DNA from: Desulfitobacterium hafniense DCB-2
GTDB lineage: Bacteria; Bacillota; Desulfitobacteriia; Desulfitobacteriales; Desulfitobacteriaceae
Direction: 5' to 3'
Length of the DNA: 64,000 nucleotides
NCBI RefSeq assembly: GCF_000021925.1
Contig: NC_011830.1
Coordinates: 186,001-250,000 of the forward strand
The notes under the pieces were generated by a model, which had not been told where the DNA came from, made no database searches, and saw only the letters and a list, made by a program, of their open reading frames with translations. Both the position numbers and the translations under genes were made by a program. Shown one piece after another: positions 42,787 through 51,957 of the stretch; the stretch's first letter is position 1, and each line of letters opens with the position of its first letter.

Positions 42787-44685
42787 GTGGAAAAAGGACT
42801 GTTTAAGAAGATTGTATTGTCCCTGGCAGGGCTGCTGGTTGGCCTGGTCATAGCTGTTTACTTATCCGCCCAGCTTAATCCCGAGGCGGAGGCGGCTGCT
42901 GCCTTCGGCGGGAAAAATATATCTGTGGACGGAGTGCCTGACGATGTGGTGCAGGCGGCTCTGAAAACCTATGTGCCACCCGGTCAGCTGGATGAGTATT
43001 ATATGTTTGCCTCAGGGGGCCATTCCGGTAATGTCTTCGTCTATGGTGTGCCATCCATGCGGCGGATTAGAACAATTCCGGTATTTACCCCCGAGTCCGC
43101 CGTGGGGTATGGCTGGACGACGGAATCCAAGGAAATGCTTGGCGAATGGAGCTGGGGGGATGTCCATCATCCTGCTTTGAGCGAGACCAAGGGAGATTAT
43201 GACGGGCGCTGGCTTTTTGTCAATGATAATGCCAACAGCAGGGCCGCCCGGATCGATCTGGATTCCTTCAGGACTAGTCAAATTTTGGATATTCCTAATA
43301 TTTATGGACCCCACAGCGCTGTATTTATGACACCTAACTCCGAATACTTTATGCTGGGGTCCCGCTTTGCCGGACCGATACCCTATGGGACCTATTCTCC
43401 CATTGAGAATTTATCAAAAGATTATAATTGTGTTTTAGCAGCAGTAGCTATCGACCCCAATAATGGTGAGATGAGCGTGGGGTGGGAAGTGCTGATGCCC
43501 CCCTGGTCCTTCGATTTATCGGATGCCGGTAAGCTGGACAGTGAGGGCTGGGCCTTTCTGACGACCTATAATACTGAGGAGGCCTATGAGCTGCTGGAGG
43601 TCAATGCCTCCCAGCGGGAAATGGATTATGTGGTCGCTTTAAATTGGAAAATGCTTGAACAGGCGGCCAATGAAGGAAAATACAAAATAGTTGATGGCGT
43701 CAAAATGATTGATCCCCTGGATGTACCGGGCTCCGTCTACTTGGTCCCGGCTATGAAGAGCCCCCATGGTGTGGATGTCACACCGGATGGAAAGTATTTT
43801 ATTGCTAACGGAAAAGTGGCTCCGGTAGCTACCGTATTCAGCTTTGAGAAATTCAAGGAATGCATTGACAACAAAGACTTCCAGGGCGAGGAACGAGGTT
43901 TCCCGGTTGTCAATTACGAGAAAGTAAGAGTGGCGGAAGTGCCGGTGGGCTTAGGACCATTGCATACTCAATTTGACGGCAACGGTTATGCCTATACCAC
44001 CTTATTCATCGACAGTACTATTGCCAAATGGAGTCTGGACACCTTTGAGGTTGTCGACGTTACTCCGGTACATTATTGCCCGGGTCATCTGTGTGCTGCT
44101 GAGGGAGACACTGTCTCTCCGGACGGCAAGTATCTGGTCTCCTTAAATAAGCTGGCCAAGGATAAGTTCTTGTCCGTTGGGCCATCCCATCCCGAAAGCG
44201 CCCAGCTGATTGATTTAACCACGGATAAGATGAAAATCTTAATGGATGTTCCCACAGATCCTGAGCCTCACTTCGCTCAGATGATTAAAGCCGATAAGAT
44301 TACGACCTGGGAAGTTTTTGAGAAGGATCCCAGTCAGCCGGGTGCTGTCTATGAGAAAGAAAATGCCCGCATTGAACGGGATGGCAACAATGTCACAGTC
44401 TATCAAATGGGCTTCCGCAGCCGCTATTACCCGGATCATGTGGAGGTCAATGAAGGGGATCATGTGACCTGGTATTTAACCAATACGGATTTCGATGAGG
44501 ATATCACCCATGGCTTTGGTATTTGTCTGTATGACCTTAATGCGGAAGCACAACCGGGTGAGACGATAAAATTTGAATTTGTCGCCGATAAAGCGGGAGT
44601 CTATCCTTTCTATTGCACCAACTTCTGCTCGGCCCTCCATCAGGAAATGCAGGGCTGGTTTATTGTCAAACCAAAAGGCCTATAA
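42787..44685 (+). CDS. nosZ: nitrous oxide reductase, Sec-dependent (clade II)
   Basis: 632 aa; reduces N2O to N2. The N-terminal beta-propeller carries the CuZ histidines (DVHHPALS, GPHSAVF, SPHGVD, GPLHTQFD, YCPGHLCAAEG, GPSHPES). The C-terminal cupredoxin domain has the CuA site YCTNFCSALHQEMQGWF. The signal sequence (LFKKIVLSLAGLLVGLVIAVYL) has no twin arginine, so export is by Sec, which marks clade II together with nosB and the absence of nosR. GTG start at 42787. It receives electrons from the bc complex and cytochromes encoded upstream. Confidence 0.97.
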   Translation: MEKGLFKKIVLSLAGLLVGLVIAVYLSAQLNPEAEAAAAFGGKNISVDGVPDDVVQAALKTYVPPGQLDEYYMFASGGHSGNVFVYGVPSMRRIRTIPVFTPESAVGYGWTTESKEMLGEWSWGDVHHPALSETKGDYDGRWLFVNDNANSRAARIDLDSFRTSQILDIPNIYGPHSAVFMTPNSEYFMLGSRFAGPIPYGTYSPIENLSKDYNCVLAAVAIDPNNGEMSVGWEVLMPPWSFDLSDAGKLDSEGWAFLTTYNTEEAYELLEVNASQREMDYVVALNWKMLEQAANEGKYKIVDGVKMIDPLDVPGSVYLVPAMKSPHGVDVTPDGKYFIANGKVAPVATVFSFEKFKECIDNKDFQGEERGFPVVNYEKVRVAEVPVGLGPLHTQFDGNGYAYTTLFIDSTIAKWSLDTFEVVDVTPVHYCPGHLCAAEGDTVSPDGKYLVSLNKLAKDKFLSVGPSHPESAQLIDLTTDKMKILMDVPTDPEPHFAQMIKADKITTWEVFEKDPSQPGAVYEKENARIERDGNNVTVYQMGFRSRYYPDHVEVNEGDHVTWYLTNTDFDEDITHGFGICLYDLNAEAQPGETIKFEFVADKAGVYPFYCTNFCSALHQEMQGWFIVKPKGL

Positions 44686-44771
44686 AGCTCTCCAGGGCTT
44701 TATAGAAGAATCGAGAGGGATCCTTGCTCAGGGATCCCTCCCCCCCTAATCGATAGGAAAGGCGGTTAACC

Positions 44772-45371
44772 ATGGATTTTGTAAGAAAGCTTTTCAAGGG
44801 AAACCTTAATCTCATCGGGAGAATCATGTTTGGTGCTGCCGGCTTAATTCTCTTAGCCTCTCTCTTTTTGCCTTGGTGGCATTTAGACTTGGTGGCACCC
44901 CAATATCCGGAGGGTTTGTCCGTGATTGTCTATCCGGACAAACTGGATGGCCGCATCGATATTATCAATAATATTAATCACTATATCGGCATGAAGTGGA
45001 TCAGCGAAGAAGATTTCCCGGAATTTCAGGTTATTACTAAAGTTGCCTATGTGATCATTGGCCTGGCTCTTATTACCGCCCTGGTGAAAAAAAGGTGGCT
45101 TGCCTGGCTGACCGCCGGTCTGGGTGCTGTGGGAGGCATGATCGGGGTGTATGACCTATGGCGCTGGCTGCGGGATTATGGAACCCAGCTGGATCCCATG
45201 GCGGCAATTAAGATCGATCCCTTCACCCCGCCGATTATCGGCACCAATAAGCTTGCCAATTTTATTACCTACACAGGATTTAATTCAGGCGGATATTTGC
45301 TGGGACTGAGCATTATCCTGATGCTGCTGGCTGCTTGGAGGTTTAAGGAACATGAAAAGCAAAAAGAATAG
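44772..45371 (+). CDS. nosB: NosB-like membrane protein
   Basis: 199 aa with four hydrophobic helices and a periplasmic loop (HLDLVAPQYPEGLSVIVYPDKLDGRIDIINNINHYIGMK in part). Position between nosZ and nosD matches nosB, a membrane protein of unknown function typical of clade II clusters. Its 3' end overlaps nosD by 20 nt. Confidence 0.72.
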   Translation: MDFVRKLFKGNLNLIGRIMFGAAGLILLASLFLPWWHLDLVAPQYPEGLSVIVYPDKLDGRIDIINNINHYIGMKWISEEDFPEFQVITKVAYVIIGLALITALVKKRWLAWLTAGLGAVGGMIGVYDLWRWLRDYGTQLDPMAAIKIDPFTPPIIGTNKLANFITYTGFNSGGYLLGLSIILMLLAAWRFKEHEKQKE

Positions 45372-46857
45372 GCGCTGCTTTTGGCTGAGTCTGTTTCTTT
45401 TCCTGTGGATCATTCCGTTATCAGCTCATGCCGCTACCCTGGAAGTTCAAGGAGGCGGCTCGGCGGAGAGTATTCAATCTGCCCTGGCAAGGGCTGCTCC
45501 CGGGGATACTATTCATGTTTATAGCGGGACCTACGTGGGAAAGATTGTGATCGATAAGGCGGTATCCCTCATCGGAATTGGTATGCCGATTCTTGATGGG
45601 GGAGGTGAAGGAGATGTGGTCAGCATTAAAGGGGATGGAGTGACCTTTAAAGGGTTTCAAGTCATGGGCAGCGGCAAAAGATTGCAGGACTCCGATGCGG
45701 GGATCAAGCTCTATTCCGCCGGCAATGTCATTGAAGATAACAAGCTGACCAATAATCTCTTTGGGATGTATCTGCTGAAATCTCCTCATAATACGCTCCG
45801 CAATAATACGATTATCGGCAGACCTGCCAAAAATAAGCTGCAAGCATCAAAAAAAGACGAGGCTGGGGAGGCCGGCACCTATGACATTTTGCCTAGTTTT
45901 GAAGGGGAGAGCGGTGACGGAATTCATCTTTTTGCAGCATCCCATAATTTGATCGAGAATAATGAGATTACGGATACCAGGGATGGCATCTACTTCAACT
46001 ATGCTCACGATAATCGGCTTTTGTATAACCATATTGATGGGGTGCGCTACGCCATTCACTATATGTATTCTGATGATAATTACTTTGAGGGAAATATTGC
46101 GACCAATAATGTGGCCGGAGCGGCCCCCATGTACTCCAAAAGAATAACCTTCCGTGAGAATGTTTTCGCCTATAACCGTGGTCACCGCTCTTTCGGAGTG
46201 CTGTTTTCCAATTGCAACGACTGTCTGGCCGAGGGGAATGTTTTTTTCGGCAATACCAGGGGGGCGCTCTTCGATGTGTCCTACCACAATATCTTCCGCA
46301 ATAATTTGGTAGCCGCCAACGATATCGGCATCGATCTGATTTCCAGTTCGGGATTCAATACATTTACAGAAAATAATTTTATGGACAATATGGAGCAGAT
46401 CGCTTTCCGGGCAGGGAGGATTGGGGAGGGGAATGTGTTCTATGAGGAGGGGACGGGCAACTATTGGAATGACTATCGGGGATTCGATCTGGATCAGAAC
46501 GGGATAGGTGATACGCCCTATCTGACAGGAGATATTTTTACTTATTTAATGAATAAAGCGCCTGCTGTGCGTCTTTTCTTAAACAGTCCCGCTGCTAAAG
46601 CTTTGGAGTTTGCCGAAAACATGTTTCCGGTTATAGAAATCCCTAAAGCTGAAGATGCATATCCTTTAATCAAGCCGGTGGCGATAGAGATTAATGGGCA
46701 GTTTCACATCGAGAAGAATCAGGTTTCCAATAAGGTCTTTGGTGCTTATTCCCTGCTTATGCTCCTCATAGCAGGGATGATAACCGCCCGGGCCTTTGGG
46801 GTGAGTTCCCAGGGCATTAAACGGGTGGAGAATTATTTGAGAGGAGGCCAAAAATGA
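45352..46857 (+). CDS. nosD: copper-site maturation protein NosD
   Basis: 501 aa: signal peptide, then a right-handed beta-helix of the CASH type with many NN-containing coils (AGNVIEDNKL, SPHNTLRNNTI, SHNLIENNEI, DNRLLYNHI), and a C-terminal membrane helix (about 463-482). NosD works with the NosFY ABC transporter in assembling the CuZ cluster. ATG at 45352 lies within the nosB 3' end; nosL overlaps by 4 nt. Confidence 0.95.
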   Translation: MKSKKNRRCFWLSLFLFLWIIPLSAHAATLEVQGGGSAESIQSALARAAPGDTIHVYSGTYVGKIVIDKAVSLIGIGMPILDGGGEGDVVSIKGDGVTFKGFQVMGSGKRLQDSDAGIKLYSAGNVIEDNKLTNNLFGMYLLKSPHNTLRNNTIIGRPAKNKLQASKKDEAGEAGTYDILPSFEGESGDGIHLFAASHNLIENNEITDTRDGIYFNYAHDNRLLYNHIDGVRYAIHYMYSDDNYFEGNIATNNVAGAAPMYSKRITFRENVFAYNRGHRSFGVLFSNCNDCLAEGNVFFGNTRGALFDVSYHNIFRNNLVAANDIGIDLISSSGFNTFTENNFMDNMEQIAFRAGRIGEGNVFYEEGTGNYWNDYRGFDLDQNGIGDTPYLTGDIFTYLMNKAPAVRLFLNSPAAKALEFAENMFPVIEIPKAEDAYPLIKPVAIEINGQFHIEKNQVSNKVFGAYSLLMLLIAGMITARAFGVSSQGIKRVENYLRGGQK

Positions 46858-47396
46858 GTCGCAAGATAATGGTGGTTTTGCTTTCTCTCTGGTGTTTATT
46901 CCTTACAGGATGTTCGTCAGGAGACGCTGCCGGGACTCCCCGGGAAATTGACCCTACTATTGATATTTGCCCCGTCTGCAGGATGAGTGTCATTGATGAG
47001 CATTTTGCGGCCCAGATTATTGACAGTCAGGGGCAAGTTGAGATTTTTGATGATATAGGATGTATGTCGATCTTTATGCGAAGATTGGAAGCGGGGGCAC
47101 AGGATAGTATTTTAGCCACTTATGTCAAAGATTTCCAGAACATGGAATGGATCCAGGCCCAGGAGGCCTTTTATGTACAAGGCCGGATCGATACTCCTAT
47201 GAGTTTTGGAATCGTAGCCTTTGCAGCCGAGGAGACGGCCCGGAAATTTGCCCAAGAGGTGGGAGGGAAACAGCTGACCTGGGAACAGGTTCTGACAGAG
47301 CCCTTAACCATCGGCTTGGATATAGAATTTAATCAGGAAGATTTTAATGTCCAGGACCTGGATACAGGAGAAATGCGGGAAGAGAGGGGAAATTAG
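46854..47396 (+). CDS. nosL: copper chaperone lipoprotein NosL
   Basis: 180 aa with lipobox LTGCSSG. The NosL domain has CPVCRMSV, near residue 40, which supplies Cys and Met ligands for Cu(I), and DDIGCMSIFM. NosL hands copper to the NosDFY/NosZ maturation machinery on the outer face of the membrane. Overlaps nosD by 4 nt and abuts nosY. Confidence 0.94.
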   Translation: MSRKIMVVLLSLWCLFLTGCSSGDAAGTPREIDPTIDICPVCRMSVIDEHFAAQIIDSQGQVEIFDDIGCMSIFMRRLEAGAQDSILATYVKDFQNMEWIQAQEAFYVQGRIDTPMSFGIVAFAAEETARKFAQEVGGKQLTWEQVLTEPLTIGLDIEFNQEDFNVQDLDTGEMREERGN

Positions 47397-48233
47397 ATGC
47401 AGCTGATCAATGTAGTGACCATAGCAGAAAAGGAACTATTGGAATCCATACGCAGTAAATGGTTGGGTACATTTACCGTGGTTTTTGCTTTAATCGCCCT
47501 TCTGGTTTCTTTTTTTGGTTTGTCCAGTCTTGGGGTTGGTGGGCAGCAGGGATTTAACCGGGTCACGGCCAGCCTTTTGAATCTGGTGCTGTATTTGCTG
47601 CCCTTGATTGCGCTTGTGATGGGCTCGGCGACGGTAGCCGGTGAAAAGGAAGCCGGCTCCCTTCACGTTCTCCTCACCCAGCCCATTGATAAAGCTGAAG
47701 TCATTATCGGCAAGTTCGGCGGTTTAGCCCTGGCTTTAATTGCTTCTATTCTGGTTGGCTTTGGTGGGGCGGGAGTCGTGATCGCCTGGAAAACAGGGTC
47801 CATCAATATTACGGATTATCTGATGTTTGTAAGCTTATCTATGATTTTAGCCATGGTATTCCTCAGTATCGCTATACTCATTTCTGTCATCGTCTCGCGA
47901 AGAGCTCAGGGGATCGGTTTGGGGATTTTTATTTGGTTTTTAATGATTTTAGTTTATGATTTTTTAGCTATAGGGGTGGCGGGCTTATCCAATGTATCTG
48001 TTATTATCCCCTTATTGCTGCTGCTTCTGCTGGCTAATCCGGCCGATATGGTACGTGTACTGGTCATTTTGCAGCTTGGCGGTGAAGAAACCTTTGGACC
48101 TACGCTGGTCGCTTTGACGAGGATGCTCACTCAGGGATCGGGGGAACTTTTATTATATGGAGCCCTTCTGATTTGGATGATCATACCTCTCCTGATTGCG
48201 GCAATTTTGTTCGGCCGCAAACAGGATTATTAG
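47397..48233 (+). CDS. nosY: ABC transporter permease NosY
   Basis: 278 aa with six membrane helices and the ABC-2 permease motif (GEKEAGSLHVLLTQPIDKAEVIIGKF). Forms the transmembrane part of the NosDFY complex. Begins directly after the nosL stop; the true nosF start is 11 nt after its stop. Confidence 0.93.
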   Translation: MQLINVVTIAEKELLESIRSKWLGTFTVVFALIALLVSFFGLSSLGVGGQQGFNRVTASLLNLVLYLLPLIALVMGSATVAGEKEAGSLHVLLTQPIDKAEVIIGKFGGLALALIASILVGFGGAGVVIAWKTGSINITDYLMFVSLSMILAMVFLSIAILISVIVSRRAQGIGLGIFIWFLMILVYDFLAIGVAGLSNVSVIIPLLLLLLLANPADMVRVLVILQLGGEETFGPTLVALTRMLTQGSGELLLYGALLIWMIIPLLIAAILFGRKQDY

Positions 48234-48244
48234 GAGGGGATCCT

Positions 48245-49156
48245 ATGGAAGTTATCAATACTTTAGAAGTGAAATATGCCCAGAAGTTTTATGGTCCGTT
48301 TCAAGCCGTTAAGGATATTAACTTAACAGTGGAAAAAGGGGAAATCTATGCCTTGTTGGGGCACAATGGGGCCGGAAAATCAACATTAATAAAAATGATT
48401 CTAGGGTTAGTAAAAGCCTCCGCCGGGATGATCGAAATTGAGGGGTTAAATTATGATGCCAAGAATAAGGAGATTAAGAAAAGGGTAGGTTATTTGCCGG
48501 AGAGAATGAATTTTTATGATAATTTAACGGCATGGGAGACGATATCGTTTTACGCCAAATTAAAAGGGATCACCAGGAAACGATGTGAAGAGGTGTTGGA
48601 ACAAGTTGGGTTAAGGGAAGCAGAACACCGGAGAGTGGGGACTTTCTCCAAAGGAATGCAGCAGAGATTAGGCTTGGCCCAGGCTATTATCCACAAGCCC
48701 GATTTGCTTGTATTGGATGAACCCACAACCGGGTTGGATCCTATCGGCATCCTGGAATTAAAGGCAATGATTCGGAACTGGAACAAGGAAGGGACAACCA
48801 TCTTATTTTCCTCACATAATCTTAATGATGTGGAAGAACTGGCCCAGCGGATTGGTATTATGAATCGCGGGGAAATGATTGCTCAAGGCAGCTTGGCAGA
48901 ATTACAGGATAGGTTGGGTCTGCCCACGAAAATAAAAATAGATCTTGCTGTGATTCCGGTTGATTTAGAGGAAATACTCGTGGGAAAGCGAATTAAAACA
49001 TTTCAGCTTGAAGAAAAAACTGTAAGCATTGATTGTCCAAAAGACAAGAAGACCCAAGTCATAACAGCTGTAATGGATGGGATGCTGAAAGTACTTGATC
49101 TGCGTTTGGAAGAACCGGGACTGAACAGTATTTATCAGAATATCATGGCAGAATAA
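48245..49156 (+). CDS. nosF: ABC transporter ATP-binding protein NosF
   Basis: 303 aa with Walker A LLGHNGAGKSTL, signature FSKGMQQRLGLAQAI, Walker B LLVLDEPTTGLDP and H-loop SSHNL. It powers NosY in CuZ maturation. SD AGGAGGGG sets ATG at 48245. No terminator follows; the infC promoter starts 7 nt after its stop. Confidence 0.94.
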   Translation: MEVINTLEVKYAQKFYGPFQAVKDINLTVEKGEIYALLGHNGAGKSTLIKMILGLVKASAGMIEIEGLNYDAKNKEIKKRVGYLPERMNFYDNLTAWETISFYAKLKGITRKRCEEVLEQVGLREAEHRRVGTFSKGMQQRLGLAQAIIHKPDLLVLDEPTTGLDPIGILELKAMIRNWNKEGTTILFSSHNLNDVEELAQRIGIMNRGEMIAQGSLAELQDRLGLPTKIKIDLAVIPVDLEEILVGKRIKTFQLEEKTVSIDCPKDKKTQVITAVMDGMLKVLDLRLEEPGLNSIYQNIMAE

Positions 49157-49163
49157 ATTATAT

Positions 49164-49192
49164 TTGACAATCACCTCAGAACCCAATATAAT
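49164..49192 (+). promoter_or_regulatory. consensus promoter of infC-rpmI-rplT
   Basis: TTGACA (49164-49169), 17-nt spacer, TATAAT (49187-49192): a perfect sigma-A promoter, placed immediately after nosF. Confidence 0.93.
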
Positions 49193-49199
49193 GTTAATG

Positions 49200-49323
49200 T
49201 TCAAGTAGAAGCCATCCGCTTCTCACCTCATGGCTTGAGTCGATGAGGTATCTTCGGGTCCTGAGCCGCTGTGCTTGCTCATGATTTGTATGGAAGACGG
49301 GTGGAACTCTGCCCGTCTTTTTT
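49200..49323 (+). promoter_or_regulatory. infC leader with attenuator
   Basis: The leader contains paired segments (AGAAGCC region with CTTCTC; CACCTCAT with ATGAGGT) and ends in a terminator, AAGACGGG (49294-49301) with CCCGTCTT (49312-49319) and a T-run. In Firmicutes this operon is controlled by transcription attenuation through ribosomal protein L20; the layout agrees. Confidence 0.75.
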
Positions 49324-49351
49324 GTGTGATTTTTTTTGGAGGTGGTTCGTT

Positions 49352-49867
49352 ATTAGCAAGGATTTACGGATTAACGACGAAATCCGGGCCCGGGAAGTTC
49401 GTCTTGTCGGGGAAGAGGGAGAGCAATTGGGGATTGTCCAGCTTAGAGATGCTCAACGGATTGCTGCTGAGAAATCTCTGGATTTAGTGGAAATTGCGCC
49501 AACTGCTAAGCCGCCTGTTTGTAAGATCATGGATTATGGTAAGTACAAGTATGAGCAGGCCAAACGGGATAAAGAGGCCCGTAAAAAACAGAAGACCATG
49601 GAAATCAAAGAAGTTAAGCTTCGCCCTAATATTGAGGACCATGACTTCGAAACCAAAGCACGCAATGCCCAACGCTTTTTAAATGATGGGGATAAGGTTA
49701 AGGTCACGATTATGTTCCGTGGTCGGGAGGTTACCCATCCGGAACTGGGAAGAACTTTATGCCTGCGTCTAGCTGAGTTTTGTAAAGCTGAGGCTAATAT
49801 AGAGCGTGATCCCAAGCTTGAAGGACGCAATATGATTATGATTTTAGCGCCTGTGAAACACGACTAA
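49352..49867 (+). CDS. infC: translation initiation factor IF-3
   Basis: 171 aa starting with ATT (ATT AGC AAG GAT), 7 nt after SD GGAGGTGG. The non-AUG start is a conserved device that lets IF-3 repress its own translation. The sequence ISKDLRINDEIRAREVRLVGEEGEQLG and KPPVCKIMDYGKYKYEQ are typical of the N-domain; the C-domain follows. A longer in-frame reading from 49271 runs through the terminator and is not real. Confidence 0.97.
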   Translation: MSKDLRINDEIRAREVRLVGEEGEQLGIVQLRDAQRIAAEKSLDLVEIAPTAKPPVCKIMDYGKYKYEQAKRDKEARKKQKTMEIKEVKLRPNIEDHDFETKARNAQRFLNDGDKVKVTIMFRGREVTHPELGRTLCLRLAEFCKAEANIERDPKLEGRNMIMILAPVKHD

Positions 49868-49887
49868 CACGAGAGGGGGATATCCCA

Positions 49888-50085
49888 ATGCCAAAAATGA
49901 AAACTCACCGCGGAGCTGCGAAACGTTTTAAGAAAACAGGTACGGGTAAAATTGTTCGTCATCATGCTTTTACAAGCCATATCCTGGAGAAGAAATCTCC
50001 AAAGCGTAAGCGTAATCTGCGCAAAGGTACTGTTATGCACAAAACCGATGCTAAACGCATTGCCCGCTTAGTTGCTTATCTATAA
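49888..50085 (+). CDS. rpmI: ribosomal protein L35
   Basis: 65-aa basic protein beginning MPKMKTHRGAAKRFKKTGTGKI, the conserved bL35 N-terminus. Second gene of the IF-3 operon. Confidence 0.98.
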   Translation: MPKMKTHRGAAKRFKKTGTGKIVRHHAFTSHILEKKSPKRKRNLRKGTVMHKTDAKRIARLVAYL

Positions 50086-50191
50086 GATTGGCAGGGTCGG
50101 GGCGCATTGTGAGACAAGCTTTGTTCGGCATGAGCCGGGCAGATAAGAGATGAGAAGATGACAGAGATTAACATGTAAGGAGGTCTTCGCT

Positions 50192-50554
50192 ATGGCCCGT
50201 GTAAAAAGAGGGGTAACGAAGCATCAACGTCATAAAAAAGTATTAAAGCTTGCTAAAGGGTTCCGTGGAGCAAAGAGCAAGCTCTACCGTCCGGCTAATG
50301 AGCAAGTCATGAAGTCCTTGGCTTATGCCTATGCTCACCGCAGAGATAAAAAAGGTGATTTCCGTAAATTATGGATCGCTCGTATCAATGCAGCTGCCCG
50401 TCTGAACGGATTAAGCTACAGCCGGATGATGAACGGCCTGAAAATAGCCGGAGTATCCGTCAACCGTAAAATGTTGGCTGATCTGGCTATCAATGATGCA
50501 GCAGCTTTCACCGAATTAGTCAATGTAGCGAAAGCTCAAGTGAGTGCGAAGTAA
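50192..50554 (+). CDS. rplT: ribosomal protein L20
   Basis: 120-aa bL20 (MARVKRGVTKHQRHKKVLKLAKGFRG). It binds 23S rRNA early in 50S assembly and in Firmicutes represses its own operon through the leader. SD AAGGAGG. Confidence 0.98.
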   Translation: MARVKRGVTKHQRHKKVLKLAKGFRGAKSKLYRPANEQVMKSLAYAYAHRRDKKGDFRKLWIARINAAARLNGLSYSRMMNGLKIAGVSVNRKMLADLAINDAAAFTELVNVAKAQVSAK

Positions 50555-50564
50555 AGAATACATC

Positions 50565-50588
50565 AAAGGGTGCTGAGGCACCCTTTTT
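50565..50588 (+). terminator. terminator of the infC operon
   Basis: AAAGGGTGC-TGAG-GCACCCTTTTT, a strong short stem with a T-run. Confidence 0.88.
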
Positions 50589-50611
50589 ACATAGGGGTTT
50601 GGGGTGATGAT

Positions 50612-51427
50612 ATGCTGACCTCCTTGCAGAATGAGCAAGTCAAATATGTGGTCAATCTCCATAAGCGGAAGTTCCGTGAGGAGAACGGTGAGTTTCTGAT
50701 CGAAGGCTGGCGCTTTGTGGAAGAGGGCCTTGCCCGGGGTGCTCATTTGACAAAGGTGTTCTTTTGCTCTGAATGCAAAAATGAATCATGGCCGCAGCTG
50801 GCGGAGGCCCTGAAAGTTAAAGGGGTACCGGTTATCGAAGTGGATGAACGGGTGCTTCGCAAAATGAGCGATACGGAAAATCCTCAGGGAATTCTGGCCG
50901 TTGTTAAGCAGTCCAGGTGGACCTGGGATGATTTTATAGAAATAGTTAATCCGGCGGGCAGGAGTGCCATACCCATGCTGTTGATCCTGGATGGAGTTCA
51001 GGATCCCGGCAACTGCGGAACGATACTGAGGACGGCCTTGGCTGCAGGGGTAACTCAAGTCTGTCTGACGGAAGGAACCGTGGATCTCTATAATCTTAAG
51101 GTGCTGAGGAGCACCATGGGAGCGATCTTTTCTCTGAACATAGTCACCCATTGCCAGCCGGAGGAGATTCTTAAGGTGTGCCGGAGCCATAAGATTCCTG
51201 TTTTTGTCGGCGATGTTGAGGGAACGGATCTTTATGAGACTCATTTTGCGCAGCCGATGGCTTTGGTTGTGGGCAATGAGGGAAACGGACCTTCCGCCGC
51301 CTTTCAGGGCCCTGGGGTGAAGCGGATTACTATCCCGATGAGCCATCAGGTGGAATCTCTCAATGTGGCGATGGCAACAGGAATTATTCTTTATGAAGTA
51401 AGGCGCAGAATGACCTCAACAACTTGA
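50612..51427 (+). CDS. SpoU/TrmH-family RNA 2'-O-methyltransferase
   Basis: 271 aa with an N-terminal substrate-binding domain (LTSLQNEQVKYVVNLHKRKFREENGEFLIEGWRFVEEGL) and a knotted SPOUT domain with motifs LDGVQDPGNCGTILRTA, LVVGNEGNGPS and IPMSHQVESLNVAMATGIILYE. Resembles YsgA, encoded before pheS in Bacillus. The target is probably rRNA. SD GGGGTGA fits ATG at 50612. Confidence 0.9.
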   Translation: MLTSLQNEQVKYVVNLHKRKFREENGEFLIEGWRFVEEGLARGAHLTKVFFCSECKNESWPQLAEALKVKGVPVIEVDERVLRKMSDTENPQGILAVVKQSRWTWDDFIEIVNPAGRSAIPMLLILDGVQDPGNCGTILRTALAAGVTQVCLTEGTVDLYNLKVLRSTMGAIFSLNIVTHCQPEEILKVCRSHKIPVFVGDVEGTDLYETHFAQPMALVVGNEGNGPSAAFQGPGVKRITIPMSHQVESLNVAMATGIILYEVRRRMTSTT

Positions 51428-51454
51428 AAATAGCGGCTTTTGGACCAGGTTTTC

Positions 51455-51483
51455 TTGTAAACGGCCGCGGGTGGTGCTATAAT
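51455..51483 (+). promoter_or_regulatory. promoter upstream of yqzL
   Basis: TTGTAA (51455-51460), 17-nt spacer, TATAAT (51478-51483). Confidence 0.75.
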
Positions 51484-51529
51484 TTCAATGAACAGGTTTA
51501 AGAATCCAGGCCGAAAGGTGGGCTTAACC

Positions 51530-51649
51530 ATGTCACCCGCAGAGTGGTTATGGAAGATTTTTGAGGCAACCGGTTCCCCAAATGCCTACTTGCTGTATAG
51601 GCAGTACACTCTGAACAACAATCTGGCAATGAATAAGAAAATGCAATGA
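51530..51649 (+). CDS. yqzL: YqzL-like small protein
   Basis: 39 aa (begins MSPAEWLWKIFEATGSP, then NAYLLYRQY). It resembles the YqzL family of short Firmicute proteins of unknown function, with the typical W-x-x-F-x-x-T-G pattern. SD AAAGGTGG precedes ATG. It lies between a good promoter and the pheS T-box. Confidence 0.65.
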   Translation: MSPAEWLWKIFEATGSPNAYLLYRQYTLNNNLAMNKKMQ

Positions 51650-51659
51650 TCAGGTTAAA

Positions 51660-51903
51660 AGGAGCTTTTCTTTTTCAGGGAGGTTAAGCCTAAGACTGAA
51701 AGCTTAACCAAGAGGAGTCCTCAGTTCCGGCTGATGCCGGAGGTGTTAAATTTCCCCTGTGAGTGGTTTGCTGAACTAAGAATTAGGTAAACCCGGTCTC
51801 CACCGTTAGCGGAGAAGGAAGCTGCGGCTCATCATTGAGCTGAACCAGGGTGGTACCGCGGGAGTTATTTCTCGTCCCTTTTATAGGGATGAGAATTTTT
51901 GTT
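51660..51903 (+). promoter_or_regulatory. T-box riboswitch, phenylalanine type
   Basis: T-box core GGGTGGTACCGCGGG at 51848-51862; candidate Phe specifier TTC at 51752-51754; terminator CTCGTCCCTT/AGGGATGAG (51871-51893) with a T-run. A stem GGTTAAGC/GCTTAACC near 51682-51709 is part of the leader. Confidence 0.92.
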
Positions 51904-51957
51904 TTTATATAGGATGGATTAAGTCAAAGGTTAAATCTTAACTTAGGAGGGTTTTCG

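Noticed and set aside
37610..49156. nosR, nosX or FNR-type regulator in the nos operon
   Set aside because: No such reading frame is present; their absence agrees with a clade II cluster.
49271..49351. N-terminal extension of IF-3 from 49271
   Set aside because: It would be translated through the leader terminator; SD and family N-terminus indicate ATT at 49352.
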